Of a stretch of 64,000 bases of DNA, positions 42,152 to 50,901 are shown one piece after another. Below the pieces are notes generated by a model. The model worked only from the letters and a program-made list of their open reading frames with translations. It did no database searches and was not told where the DNA came from. The translations under genes were made by a program, and so were the position numbers. Every line of letters begins with the position of its first letter. Position 1 is the first letter of the stretch. Source of the stretch: PALSA-278 sp963760285 (lineage in GTDB: Bacteria > Acidobacteriota > Terriglobia > Acidiferrales > UBA7541); NCBI GenBank assembly GCA_963760285.1, contig CAVXCI010000001.1, forward strand, positions 1,178,001-1,242,000, read 5' to 3'.

Positions 42152-43054
42152 ATGAAAATGAATAAGCTCGTTAGGTTTTTTATGATGGTGGCTGCGGTCG
42201 CCATTGTGTTCAACGTCTACGCGTCCAGTACCTATGGCCAAGAAGCCTCAACCGCGGACGACGCCACGGCGCCTGCGAACCCGCCGGTAAATTACTACAA
42301 CGCAGCTAAAGGCTACGGAATTGCAGGAGTGATCGCGCTGGACTATCCTGGCGGCGCGTCCACTGGCAACATCGCCCTGGGCTACCATGCGCTGGCTGCC
42401 AACACCATGGGAAGCACCGCTAACACAGCCATCGGTTACAAAGCGCTCGAATCTAATACCACAGGGAGCTACAACACGGCCTGCGGTGAAGGACCGCTCG
42501 AGCACAACACGACAGGGAACAATAACACGGCCATTGGGCAAGGACCACTCGTCCTCAACACGACAGGAAACCAGAACACTGGCAGTGGTGCCCAGGCGAT
42601 CTACAACAACGTTACCGGAAATGACAACACTGCCAGCGGTTTCCAGGCACTCAATGTCAACACGACAGGAAACCAAAACACTGCCAGCGGTTCCCAAGCG
42701 CTCCGCCTTAGCGATACCGGGTCCGATAACGTCGCCGTCGGGTATGGAGCCTGTTACAACCTGATAACCGGAAGCAACGTCATTTGTATTGGATCTAACG
42801 CCGGTCCGGCGGGCGATATTCCCGGTCCCGCCACCTACATCGCAGGCATCTATGGTGCGCCGACTACAGGCTCCGGCAATCCTCTGGTTTGCATCGACAG
42901 CACGGGACTGCTCGGAACAACTAACTGCGCCAGCAACGGCGCCGTGCAGCAAGAAGTGATCGAGCAACAGCAGGAACAAATCGAGACGCTGCAAAAACAA
43001 AACGAGGAATTCCAGCAGCGCCTATCGCGTCTGGAGGCTCTTATCGCGAAATAG
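42152..43054 (+). CDS. Secreted protein with YadA-head-like repeats and coiled-coil end
   Basis: After a signal peptide (VRFFMMVAAVAIVFNVYA) come about seven repeats of roughly 22 residues with the pattern TGxxNTAxGxxALxxNT (for example TAIGYKALESNTTGSYNTAC), which should form a left-handed beta-roll like the head of trimeric autotransporters. A Cys-bearing segment and a C-terminal heptad coiled coil (QQEQIETLQKQNEEFQQRLS) follow. There is no membrane-anchor barrel, so it may form a secreted or surface-associated trimer. AAAAGGAG precedes the ATG and a terminator follows. Confidence 0.78.
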   Translation: MKMNKLVRFFMMVAAVAIVFNVYASSTYGQEASTADDATAPANPPVNYYNAAKGYGIAGVIALDYPGGASTGNIALGYHALAANTMGSTANTAIGYKALESNTTGSYNTACGEGPLEHNTTGNNNTAIGQGPLVLNTTGNQNTGSGAQAIYNNVTGNDNTASGFQALNVNTTGNQNTASGSQALRLSDTGSDNVAVGYGACYNLITGSNVICIGSNAGPAGDIPGPATYIAGIYGAPTTGSGNPLVCIDSTGLLGTTNCASNGAVQQEVIEQQQEQIETLQKQNEEFQQRLSRLEALIAK

Positions 43055-43081
43055 TGAGCTAATTCCGAAGGGTTAAGTCAA

Positions 43082-43123
43082 GAGGCCGTTCCGGCTGAAC
43101 ACGCGGGCGGCCTCCTTTTCTTT
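43082..43123 (+). terminator. Rho-independent terminator
   Basis: GAGGCCG (43082-43088) pairs with CGGCCTC (43108-43114), followed by CTTTTCTTTT. It lies 28 bases after the stop of the repeat protein. Confidence 0.65.
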
Positions 43124-43563
43124 TCCCCGGCAACGCCCCTGCATGCACTCCCGCGTAAAATGTGGATGCTGGCGGAAGTCTGGATCCCGGGAATGACCAA
43201 ATCGTCTCTCGGCATTTTCTGGCCATGATCCACCCTCTGAAGGCTAGACCAACAAGAATTCGCCTTCTCCACACAAATGGTGGAAAAAGAGAAACAGCGA
43301 TGGGGAAGAGCCCGCTTATTGGAGCTGCGGACGTAGTTATAAACCTATCGCTACGACAACGTGACCGCCGGAATCTCAGGCGTTTGTACCCTGCCATTGG
43401 ACATTCCTTCGTCTGTGGGAGCACGAAATCCGTCCCGGCTGTGACCGGTGCATTCACTTTATTGTACGAGCGTGGCACGCAACAGAGAATCAAATGTCGA
43501 AACCACAAAACTCAAAGTGGATTGATGAAAACCTGGACTGGTGCGTTCAAGACAAAATTTCTC
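43124..43563. other. Gene-free stretch
   Basis: Frames are present on both strands, but none has a plausible start or protein-like composition. I see nothing else in it. Confidence 0.4.
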
Positions 43564-44108
43564 TCATTCGTCGCCGTGTATCACGGCACTGGCCTCGGAC
43601 CGGATCGCCTCCAGTATCGTGGGCAGTTTTTTGTACGCAATTTCTCGTGCTTCATCCCACAATTTCGCGCGTGGCTCGCCGTCTGAAATCATCGGGGATG
43701 CTGCAATGTTGAGGGTCAGTTGCGCCGACACTACCGTGCTAAAAATTGGTCGAGTTTGGCCATCAATGTCTGACTGAATAGCAATTTCTTCTGTGAGTAT
43801 TCGGCGGACGCCGAGGCCAACTCACAAATCATTTTCTTGAGCAACTCCTCCTGCACTTCTCCCGCGAACACGATAGCCGATGTAGCCCGCTGGAAGTAGA
43901 AGTTTGCTGCTTCGAGTTTTGAATGAATCGTAAGGAGTGCATCAACTTGGCGCTCATGAATCCGCGATCCGCGTTCAAGTATGGTTTTGAGGCGCTCAAG
44001 TTGAGCGTCGAACCGCCGTTTGAGCACTGCTTCAACAATTGCCGTCCCCCAACCCGAACCCAGCAAAATCACGGAAAAAGTGAGGAGTAGTTTCTGGGTT
44101 TCCGTCAT
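43564..44108 (-). pseudogene. Membrane-anchored coiled-coil protein with a frameshift
   Basis: The first frame has an N-terminal helix (KLLLTFSVILLGSGWGTAIV) and an amphipathic segment (RRFDAQLERLKTILERGSRI ... LTIHSKLEAANFYFQRA), ending at 43731. From about 43745 the next frame continues IFSTVVSAQLTLNIAASPMI ... LWDEAREIAYKKLPTILEAI to a stop at 43564. Adding one base in the A/T run at the junction joins them into about 180 residues. The family is unknown. Confidence 0.55.
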
Positions 44109-44176
44109 GGCTCTTGAGCGTACGCCAAACCGGGGCTCCCTTCTGTTGGGCCGAGGAAGCGTCGGTATCTACAAAA

Positions 44177-44497
44177 TTATCTACAGTCGTTTTTCGCCGG
44201 TCGTGAAAACCCGGCCAAGTGCTTGAAAATATTGGTGGACGTGGGGGGGATCGAACCCCCGACCCCCTGCTTGCAAAGACGAGAAATAAAATCTATCTCA
44301 TTGGTTCGCTTGGCTTTGTTCTGTGTCGTAGTACCTGGTTTTGGACCTAATTCGGCAGCATTTGGACCCAAGTTGGACCCAAATTGGTGGGGTGAACCCC
44401 CGCCTGCCCCGCGATTCTGTCGCGGGCTTCTCGCCTCTTTACTCGACATTGCTAGCCTTTCCATGTTGGAAAAGGGGAGTGTAAATCGTAGCCTCAC
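44177..44497 (-). other. att-flanking sequence, possible integrase-end remnant
   Basis: The minus-strand frame through the tRNA fragment reads FGSNLGPNAAELGPKPGTTT and QNKAKR, and a comparable reading SNLGPIPAEY and QNKARR occurs at 37837-38049 beside copy 2. On the DNA level both share TGGACCCAAATTGG and CTTTGTTCTG about 50-115 bases right of the tRNA fragment. It may be an element's attachment arm or the last codons of a lost recombinase. Confidence 0.4.
44233..44278 (-). repeat. tRNA-Ala 3'-end fragment (att-like copy 3)
   Basis: Forty-six bases are identical to the 3' part of tRNA-Ala (52185-52260), from CCA to the anticodon loop. Unlike copies 1 and 2, about 65 bases to its left (44166-44232) also resemble those left of the intact tRNA (52118-52184), including a 23-24 base identical block. 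Confidence 0.9.
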
Positions 44498-44522
44498 ATA
44501 CGGCGCAGCATTGGGCCGCTGG

Positions 44523-47500
44523 TCACGACGACGAAGGATTCACGATGAGACTCCGTGTCAACTTCTCTTTCTCCCACTGATCGAAGCACTTTAGAAAATC
44601 CGCCTGTGCCAGTGGGTTGAGAGTCATAAGACCAGCACACTGTGAGCGAAATGCGGCCAACTGGGCATTCGTCTTCGCGTCATTAGGAAACGTATTGAGC
44701 AACGCCTTTGTCGCAATGCACCTCGTCTCGGGCAGTAGTGATTCCACACTCATCCTCAAAACAAATTCGGCAAGCAGACGAAATGCAATATTGGGGGTAG
44801 ACGAAGGGAGGGGTTCGAAGGCACGGATTATTTGGCGCATCGGGAATCCGTCGACTGATCCGTTGGACACACGAAGTGCTGCGATCATAACCGCGCCTGT
44901 GAAGTGCGTTGATTGATAATTAAAACCGACAAGTTTCGCGTACGCCTCGTCGACGACGGCACGGTCCATCAGGCCGAGATTTGCAGAATGTTCGAGCAGC
45001 GCTTGAGTCCAAATGCGCTCGACGCCGAGCTCAGACTTGGCGACCTCTCCGGCAACAAAATCATCGGTCCACCAGACGTAACCAGGTGACAGTGCAAGCA
45101 ACGCAGACTCCAGCCCATATCGCCCCAAGACCTTTTCGAGGAGGTCGCGCCGTTCAGTCTTCAGCGTCGCGAGCTGCGGCACAGGAATGACCTTCACGTT
45201 CTCTTCGACGCAATGCATGTATTCTTCAAAGGCAGCTTTCTGTTCTTCGGACTGCTCCTCGGTCGTTTCTGTAAAGAAGTGCTGACCCTTCTCGTAATAC
45301 ATTGTTCCATGAGGAGTGCTGAATCGTGATTTGGCTCTTAGTTGCTGCAGCTCAATAAGAGTTGCTGGCGTCATGACGAAGCGGAAAGCAGTGCTCGTCA
45401 ATACTTGGCGACTGATTCCCTGCAGTTGCAAAGTTGCGAGTGCGGTCAGGTCTACCACGACCGTGCTCTTGCTCCCGAGAGTTGCAAGCGTGTTTGCCAA
45501 AACCTCAATCTGAGGCGGGGCGCATCGGATGTAGTCATCTTCGGTGATAGCGAGGTTCACGATTCCCTCGTAGGCGGTATGGCCTAACTGGTGGGCATAC
45601 AAATGAAGCGTCACGAGGGTAGACTTGTAAATCTCTCGAAGTTTTAATACGGCTTCGGAGTGAGCCTTCACCGAATCGAGGATTGGCTGGACATCGGCGG
45701 CAGTTAATCTCTCCGATTGAGGCAAGCGCATACTCTGAATCACGCTCTGGGCTCCGAACCTGAGCTGCATCTGGTCACCAATGACCTGAAAGCGCCTCGT
45801 GTATTTGCTCAGGATTTGCACGATCTTTCCCACGCGGTTTTGGATTGGGCTTTTCGCAAGGACAAAGGAATCGCCCACTCGCTTGCCTAGCAGTTCTCGT
45901 GCTATATCCGATTGCACAGATATCTCTTCGAATTCGTTGTTCAGCTTGTCGGCTTTCTCGATTACAAACCAGCCGACTGGTGCATCTCCGCCTTCGGCGT
46001 ACTGCACGGCACTTCCAATCTCGACCTTCTCCATCGTCGCAGGTATATCCCCAGGGCGGCTTCCTGGCACCAGACTCGCTAAGTAGGCTTTATGCGCTTC
46101 AAGTTCCGAATAGTGAATTCGAAGCAGGCGATAAGCGTAATCGACAGCCGACTTTCCCTGATCATGCCATTGAAGAAGATGAACTACTGGGACAGCATAG
46201 GGCATTGGGAGGTCTTCAGGCGGCGGAAGAATTTCTTCCGAAACCTGAACGAGGTCGTTTCGCCCGAAGCGCGTTCCGACTATCGCCAGCCGAAGCTTCG
46301 GCAAGCGCTGTGCCGGGTTTGCCGTGATGAACTCTTGGAGCCGAGCAATAGCCTTTGGGAAGTCGTACTCCTCAAGGTAGCGAGACTCAAACTCTACCAA
46401 CTCCCAGTTACGTACACCGCGATCGTAAAGCGCTTGACACGTATCCAAGATTATTTGGTCTTGCTTTAGACGACCTGCACAATTTAATAACAGTGCTACA
46501 TCAAAGTTTGGTGTCGGAGCGTTGAAGAGCTCTTGTAGCAGTGGAAGCGCATCGGCCAGGCGGCCAGCGTCAATGAGAGTGCGCGCTAGGAAGTCCGTGG
46601 CGCAACGACTGTCCTCGGGTTGGCGTGAGGTAACCGCCTCTTCCAAGAACTGGCCGGCTTCAACATCGTGAGATTGGTTCAGAGCAGCGTACGCCTTTAT
46701 TGTCGCCACCATCACTGGTGAAGTTGCGACCTCTGCGCGCGTGACCAAGTTTGAGACCTCAGAAAATCTCTTTGCGCGAATCATGGCTCTCGTGGCGCTT
46801 ACGATTACGGGATCAATGAGTTCACGTTCCAGTTTGTCAAGTTTGGCTGATCTGAACACCTCGATTGCCCGCGTGAGATCCGCTTCTGTGCCACGTGACA
46901 TGAGCGCCTGGCCGAGCATGAAACTAACGTGGGGAGCATGATCGGCTTGCACAAAAGCTTCCTCGAGAATGCGGATACCCTCATCGAGATTTCCCATGCT
47001 GACCGAAACTCCTGCCATTGCCAGGCGCCCTTGCAGATCCGTCGGATCGGCACCGAACGATTCGCGGGCAAAGCGCGCTGCATCTTCTCTTCTCCCCTGA
47101 ATAAGAGCGATGTCCGATTTGAGTGCAAGCGCTTGTGCTTTTGTATTTGAGTCGCCCTCAGTCATCGCTATAGAAATCGCGTCATCGGCAGCCGCAAGTG
47201 AACTGGCGAGGTTTGCCCCTCTCTCTTCCGCCGTTAGCGGCACAGCCACGCGCACAGCCATGGCGACGGTGCCGAAATATGCTTGTGCCAAAAGAAGGTG
47301 GGCTTGTGGCCACTTCGGCTTGTCCTTTGTGGCGTCATTCGCATGTTCGATAGCGAGTTCCAGCAAGCCGCTGGCCAAGGCCTTTCTGCAGAGTGCTGAG
47401 GCGACCTCGGCGTCTTTACGCAGGTGGCCTGGTATCGCTTCGAATAGTTCTTCATATGTGTTCTGGGATGGCGCAGCTTGAATCCACAATGACCGCAGGC

Positions 47501-48377
47501 GGGCCGAATTGGGGAAGCGTTCGATTGCCGTTGCGGATTTCTGGCGCGTTTCGTCTTCTTGGAGAAGTAGATGGTAAGCTAAAACTTCGTTCGTTACTGC
47601 CAACTCGTCATCTGGTCGAAATCGTTTAGCTTCTAAGAAATGTTGTGCCGCTTCGGTTCCCTTGCCGAGCATCAAACTGGCAGCACCAAGGTTGGTAAAG
47701 ATGCGAAAGCGGTGCCAGTCGGTTAGTTCACCGCCCTTGGTTCGCTGGATTCGGTTCAGGAGTGAAACTGCGATCTGCGCATCGCTCGGCGTAATGCGTG
47801 CACGAGCCTCGTCAATTAGCGCGTCGATTTCCGTTGTTGTGGAACTCGATGTGACAGATTCTGTCAGTTTCGCGATGTAGTCTAGCTTGGAGTTTACAGT
47901 CGCCACCTCTTCTGAGCGGAGGCCACCATAAAATTGCTGCTCAATTTCTGGATACTGCCGGATCAGTTCGGTGATTTTTTCCCAAGTGAAAAGCTCAACC
48001 GTAAAAAGTCCCGCGGTTCTGTGTTTCTGGTTAATCGTCTGTACGGCAAGTTGCGCCACTCCCGAAATCTTACCCGTCGTCAGAATGGCGTAATGATCGA
48101 GTTCCGAAGGGAATGTCTTGGCCTTCTCAACCTCGTCATCTATCTCACCGGGATCAAGTGACTTCCACCGTTCCTTGAGTTTGCATTGTGCCCCACACAT
48201 TGGGCTTTCGCCGCGAGTGTCGAATATGTCGACGCCGAACTGTTCCTCGCCTTTCTTTGCGAACCGCTCAAGACCAGGACGCGACCAGTGCCGCTTCAGG
48301 AGAGCCAGGCACAGCTTCTCGAATTCGACTTCCGATTCCGGTGGATTGATGGTGTATGGGTTCATGGGAGCAGGCAC
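44523..48377 (-). CDS. Giant two-nuclease TPR protein: PD-(D/E)XK, TPR, GreA/B-like and PIN-like domains
   Basis: The 1,284-residue cytosolic protein appears to have four parts. Residues 1-150 resemble a restriction-type PD-(D/E)XK nuclease: FGVD with Asp50, then AQCK with Gln64 and Lys66. Residues about 190-780 are helical TPR-like repeats. Near 785-880, GSAVQYAEGGDAPVGWFVIE and ARELLGKRVGDSFVL resemble the GreA/GreB C-terminal domain. Near 965-1150, TVVVDLTALATL, MTPATLIELQQL and VWWTDDFVAGEVAKSELGV give the spaced acidic residues of a PIN ribonuclease. GTG start with AGGAG upstream. It lies 21 bases after a Fic gene and next to a second nuclease, in a tRNA-flanked island. A phage-defence or stress role is inferred. 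Confidence 0.78.
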   Translation of the reverse strand: MPAPMNPYTINPPESEVEFEKLCLALLKRHWSRPGLERFAKKGEEQFGVDIFDTRGESPMCGAQCKLKERWKSLDPGEIDDEVEKAKTFPSELDHYAILTTGKISGVAQLAVQTINQKHRTAGLFTVELFTWEKITELIRQYPEIEQQFYGGLRSEEVATVNSKLDYIAKLTESVTSSSTTTEIDALIDEARARITPSDAQIAVSLLNRIQRTKGGELTDWHRFRIFTNLGAASLMLGKGTEAAQHFLEAKRFRPDDELAVTNEVLAYHLLLQEDETRQKSATAIERFPNSARLRSLWIQAAPSQNTYEELFEAIPGHLRKDAEVASALCRKALASGLLELAIEHANDATKDKPKWPQAHLLLAQAYFGTVAMAVRVAVPLTAEERGANLASSLAAADDAISIAMTEGDSNTKAQALALKSDIALIQGRREDAARFARESFGADPTDLQGRLAMAGVSVSMGNLDEGIRILEEAFVQADHAPHVSFMLGQALMSRGTEADLTRAIEVFRSAKLDKLERELIDPVIVSATRAMIRAKRFSEVSNLVTRAEVATSPVMVATIKAYAALNQSHDVEAGQFLEEAVTSRQPEDSRCATDFLARTLIDAGRLADALPLLQELFNAPTPNFDVALLLNCAGRLKQDQIILDTCQALYDRGVRNWELVEFESRYLEEYDFPKAIARLQEFITANPAQRLPKLRLAIVGTRFGRNDLVQVSEEILPPPEDLPMPYAVPVVHLLQWHDQGKSAVDYAYRLLRIHYSELEAHKAYLASLVPGSRPGDIPATMEKVEIGSAVQYAEGGDAPVGWFVIEKADKLNNEFEEISVQSDIARELLGKRVGDSFVLAKSPIQNRVGKIVQILSKYTRRFQVIGDQMQLRFGAQSVIQSMRLPQSERLTAADVQPILDSVKAHSEAVLKLREIYKSTLVTLHLYAHQLGHTAYEGIVNLAITEDDYIRCAPPQIEVLANTLATLGSKSTVVVDLTALATLQLQGISRQVLTSTAFRFVMTPATLIELQQLRAKSRFSTPHGTMYYEKGQHFFTETTEEQSEEQKAAFEEYMHCVEENVKVIPVPQLATLKTERRDLLEKVLGRYGLESALLALSPGYVWWTDDFVAGEVAKSELGVERIWTQALLEHSANLGLMDRAVVDEAYAKLVGFNYQSTHFTGAVMIAALRVSNGSVDGFPMRQIIRAFEPLPSSTPNIAFRLLAEFVLRMSVESLLPETRCIATKALLNTFPNDAKTNAQLAAFRSQCAGLMTLNPLAQADFLKCFDQWEKEKLTRSLIVNPSSS

Positions 48378-48398
48378 CTCAACTCCTGGATAACGCCG

Positions 48399-49472
48399 CT
48401 ACTGTTCTGCAAGATCGCCCCGTTCAGTGAGAACGACGCGTGATACTGGCCGCAACGGAACACTCAGACGGTAGCGGGCGTGACGGCGTTCGCCTTCGCG
48501 CACCAGTGCCCCTTTCTCCACCAAATCCGCGAGGTCGCGTGTGGCGGTCGCCGGTGAGGCTCCGGTCATCGTGCTATATTTTCCCGCCGAAAGCCCGCCT
48601 CGGAACCCTTCCGGGCCTTCTCGGAACATTCGCAGGAGCGCCTTTTCCTGACGTTCATTGAGCTGTCCTTGTAGACGATCCAGCAGTTTCGTCTTGTCGA
48701 TCAGGAATTCCACCAGCGCAATTGTCCTGCGTTGCGCTTCGATTGCCACACCCGCAAACCACATCAGCCACCGCGTGATCTCATTTTCCTTGTTCGCGGC
48801 TTCGAGCGCTTCGTAATAACTTTTGCGACGCGCAAGAATCGTCGCCGCCAGCGCCGTGAGTGTGGGCTGGCCGAGGCTTTGCGCCAGGGTCTTCTCCGCA
48901 ATGGCACGCCCGATGCGCCCATTGCCATCCTCAAACGGATGGACGCTTTCAAAATAGAGGTGAGCGATTCCGGCCCTCGTTAGCGCGGGCAGTGGTTCCT
49001 CGCAGCCGGGCGCGGTTCGCCCGAACCAGATGATAAATCGCGTCATTTCGTCCGGCACTCGCGCGGAAGGCGGCGCTTCGAAATGGACTCTCGGTTCGCC
49101 AATTGCCCCGGAGACGACTTGCATGGGTTCCGTGCCGGTTCGGTAGCGTCCGACATCTTGCAAGTTGCGGCTGCCGCTCATGATCATACAATGCCAGCTA
49201 AACAGCATTTCCTCCGAGAGCGGCTCGGCAAAGGACCGGTACAGGTCAACCATCATCTCCGCGATCCCTCGCTCCGCAGGCCGGACTCCCCGTTTCTCTG
49301 TGGAGAGGCCCAGTTGCTTGCGGAGGGAAGACTGCACGCTTGCGCGATCCAGAATTTCGCCTTCGATTTCGGAAGTCGTCACCGCTTCCGTGCTCATGGC
49401 CTCAACGGCGAGCTGATCGCGCTCTTCCTTCCCGAGGTGCCGAACCGTGCCGACGAACACGCCACCACTCAC
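48399..49472 (-). CDS. Fic-family AMP-transferase with class II inhibitory motif, N-terminally truncated
   Basis: The Fic core motif HPFEDGNGRIGR lies near residue 174. The N-terminal helix carries TSEIEG (33-38), the [S/T]xxxE[G/N] autoinhibition motif of class II Fic proteins. A C-terminal winged helix (about 285-345, KYSTMTGASPATATRDLADL) suggests DNA binding. Such enzymes transfer AMP from ATP to protein hydroxyls. The frame is open upstream of the GTG at 49472 for about 28 more codons, into the inverted repeat of the insertion sequence. The usual family N-terminus (WxWQxPxWPxF) is absent, so the IS or a deletion removed it. Confidence 0.85.
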   Translation of the reverse strand: MSGGVFVGTVRHLGKEERDQLAVEAMSTEAVTTSEIEGEILDRASVQSSLRKQLGLSTEKRGVRPAERGIAEMMVDLYRSFAEPLSEEMLFSWHCMIMSGSRNLQDVGRYRTGTEPMQVVSGAIGEPRVHFEAPPSARVPDEMTRFIIWFGRTAPGCEEPLPALTRAGIAHLYFESVHPFEDGNGRIGRAIAEKTLAQSLGQPTLTALAATILARRKSYYEALEAANKENEITRWLMWFAGVAIEAQRRTIALVEFLIDKTKLLDRLQGQLNERQEKALLRMFREGPEGFRGGLSAGKYSTMTGASPATATRDLADLVEKGALVREGERRHARYRLSVPLRPVSRVVLTERGDLAEQ

Positions 49473-49538
49473 GAGAAACTGCTTTTCCGCAGCCTGTGCT
49501 GCGCAATAATTCCGTCCGGCTCCGCAAGTTGCTGTCAG

Positions 49539-50813
49539 TTCGAGTGTTGACGCGCACTTTGCTGTAGGTCACTTCTGAGCATCTTTTCCGGGATATTATG
49601 CCACCATGATGCCTCGAATACGGTCGTGTGTCCTTCTGCGGATGCCCTCGGCAGCCCTCCAGTTGTGTGTTGAAATGCTTCGGTTCTTGACAGGCTTGCT
49701 CCGCAGCCGCAAGGCCTTGATGGCTGAAAATCTGTTCCTCCGCAAACAGCTGGCCTTCTATGCGGAGCGTAAGGTTCATCCGCGCCGGCTGGATAATGGC
49801 GCGCGATTTTGTCTCGCAATCTGGTCCCGGCTATTCGACTGGAGAGATGCCTTGCTGATTGTGAAGCCTGACACTTTGATCCGATGGCATCGTCAGGGAT
49901 TCAGGCTGTTCTGGAAGTGGAAGTCGAAAGCGGGACGACCCCGGCTGCCAGGAAACCTCCGTGACCTGATCACACACATGGTCCGCGAGAATCCCACTTG
50001 GGGACAGGCACGAATCGCGGCCGAGCTGTCGTTGAAGCTGGGTATTCATGTATCTCCGCGAACCGTCCGTGCCTACTGGCCTGCCGATGCCGATCATCCT
50101 GGGCCTAGAAGAATATCCCCGCACCTCTGGAAGACGTTCGTGCGCAACCATGCCCAAGCCGTTGTGGTCTGCGACTTTCTCGTGACTGTGACAGCCAGAT
50201 TCAGGATGCTGTACCTGTTCGTGGCCATGGAAATCGGCAGCCGGCGGATTCTGCATTTCAACGTAACGGCGCATCCGACCGCGGAGTGGACCCTCCAGCA
50301 ATTCCGAGAAGCGATTCCTGGTGACCATGCGTACCGATTTCTGATCCATGATCGCGATGCGATCTTCTCGACAGAGCTGGATGAATCCTTGACATCATTC
50401 GGGCTGAAAGTGTTGAGAACGCCAGTCAGAGCACCGAAAGCCAATGCCTATTGCGAGCGTCTGGTGGGCACGATTCGTCGAGAATGCCTGGACTTCGTAA
50501 TTCCATTCGGTGAAAAGCATCTGCGACGAATCCTCCGCGAGTGGGTCAACCACTACAACCACGGTCGGCCACACTCGGCTTTGGGTCCCGGCATTCCTGC
50601 TCCGACGGAGGATCCGTGCCCATTTCTCCCAGAAACAATTCGTAGACACGAACTGCCGGCTTCGGCGCGAATTGCTTCCCACTCAATTCTGGGCGGACTG
50701 CACCACGAATACCGGCTCGAACGAATCGCAGCCTAGCCTCATCGGGCGGTCACGACACAGAGGATTCGATGTTCGCCAACCTGTCTTGCGCCCCTTTCAC
50801 GCGAACACTCGAA
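49539..50813 (+). mobile_element. Insertion sequence with an rve-type transposase
   Basis: TTCGAGTGTT at 49539-49548 and its exact complement AACACTCGAA at 50804-50813 bracket a 1.28-kb unit with a single transposase gene. CGCG follows the repeat within two bases on the left and directly on the right. The exact tips and the target-site duplication could not be fixed by eye. It separates a 5'-truncated Fic gene from a 3'-truncated nuclease gene. Confidence 0.6.
49606..50736 (+). CDS. DDE transposase, rve integrase core
   Basis: A 376-residue transposase. The N-terminal helical part (MAENLFLRKQLAFYAERKVH) is followed by a helix-turn-helix stretch (NPTWGQARIAAELSLKLGIH) and a retroviral-integrase-fold core with the first Asp in VVVCDFL, the second in FLIHDRDAIF and Glu in NAYCERLVGTIRRECLDF. 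The C-terminus has NHYNHGRPHSALGPG. All catalytic residues and the full length are present, so it may be active. Remnants of related transposases lie at 12850-13160 and 33043-33255. Confidence 0.88.
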   Translation: MMPRIRSCVLLRMPSAALQLCVEMLRFLTGLLRSRKALMAENLFLRKQLAFYAERKVHPRRLDNGARFCLAIWSRLFDWRDALLIVKPDTLIRWHRQGFRLFWKWKSKAGRPRLPGNLRDLITHMVRENPTWGQARIAAELSLKLGIHVSPRTVRAYWPADADHPGPRRISPHLWKTFVRNHAQAVVVCDFLVTVTARFRMLYLFVAMEIGSRRILHFNVTAHPTAEWTLQQFREAIPGDHAYRFLIHDRDAIFSTELDESLTSFGLKVLRTPVRAPKANAYCERLVGTIRRECLDFVIPFGEKHLRRILREWVNHYNHGRPHSALGPGIPAPTEDPCPFLPETIRRHELPASARIASHSILGGLHHEYRLERIAA

Positions 50814-50901
50814 GGCTGCACTCCGACTCCAACATTATGGTGGGCCTGAACGCACGAACTAAAGACGTTCCGTCCTCCATCGCAGTTTATCGGCTGAATT
50901 T

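Noticed and set aside
42400..42720. Regular short repeats that might suggest a CRISPR array
   Set aside because: The repeats are coding, about 60-66 bases in phase with the reading frame, and translate to a conserved protein repeat; there are no unique spacers.
43059..43508. 149-codon minus-strand frame
   Set aside because: Covers the terminator of the repeat protein, has no ribosome binding site and random-looking composition.
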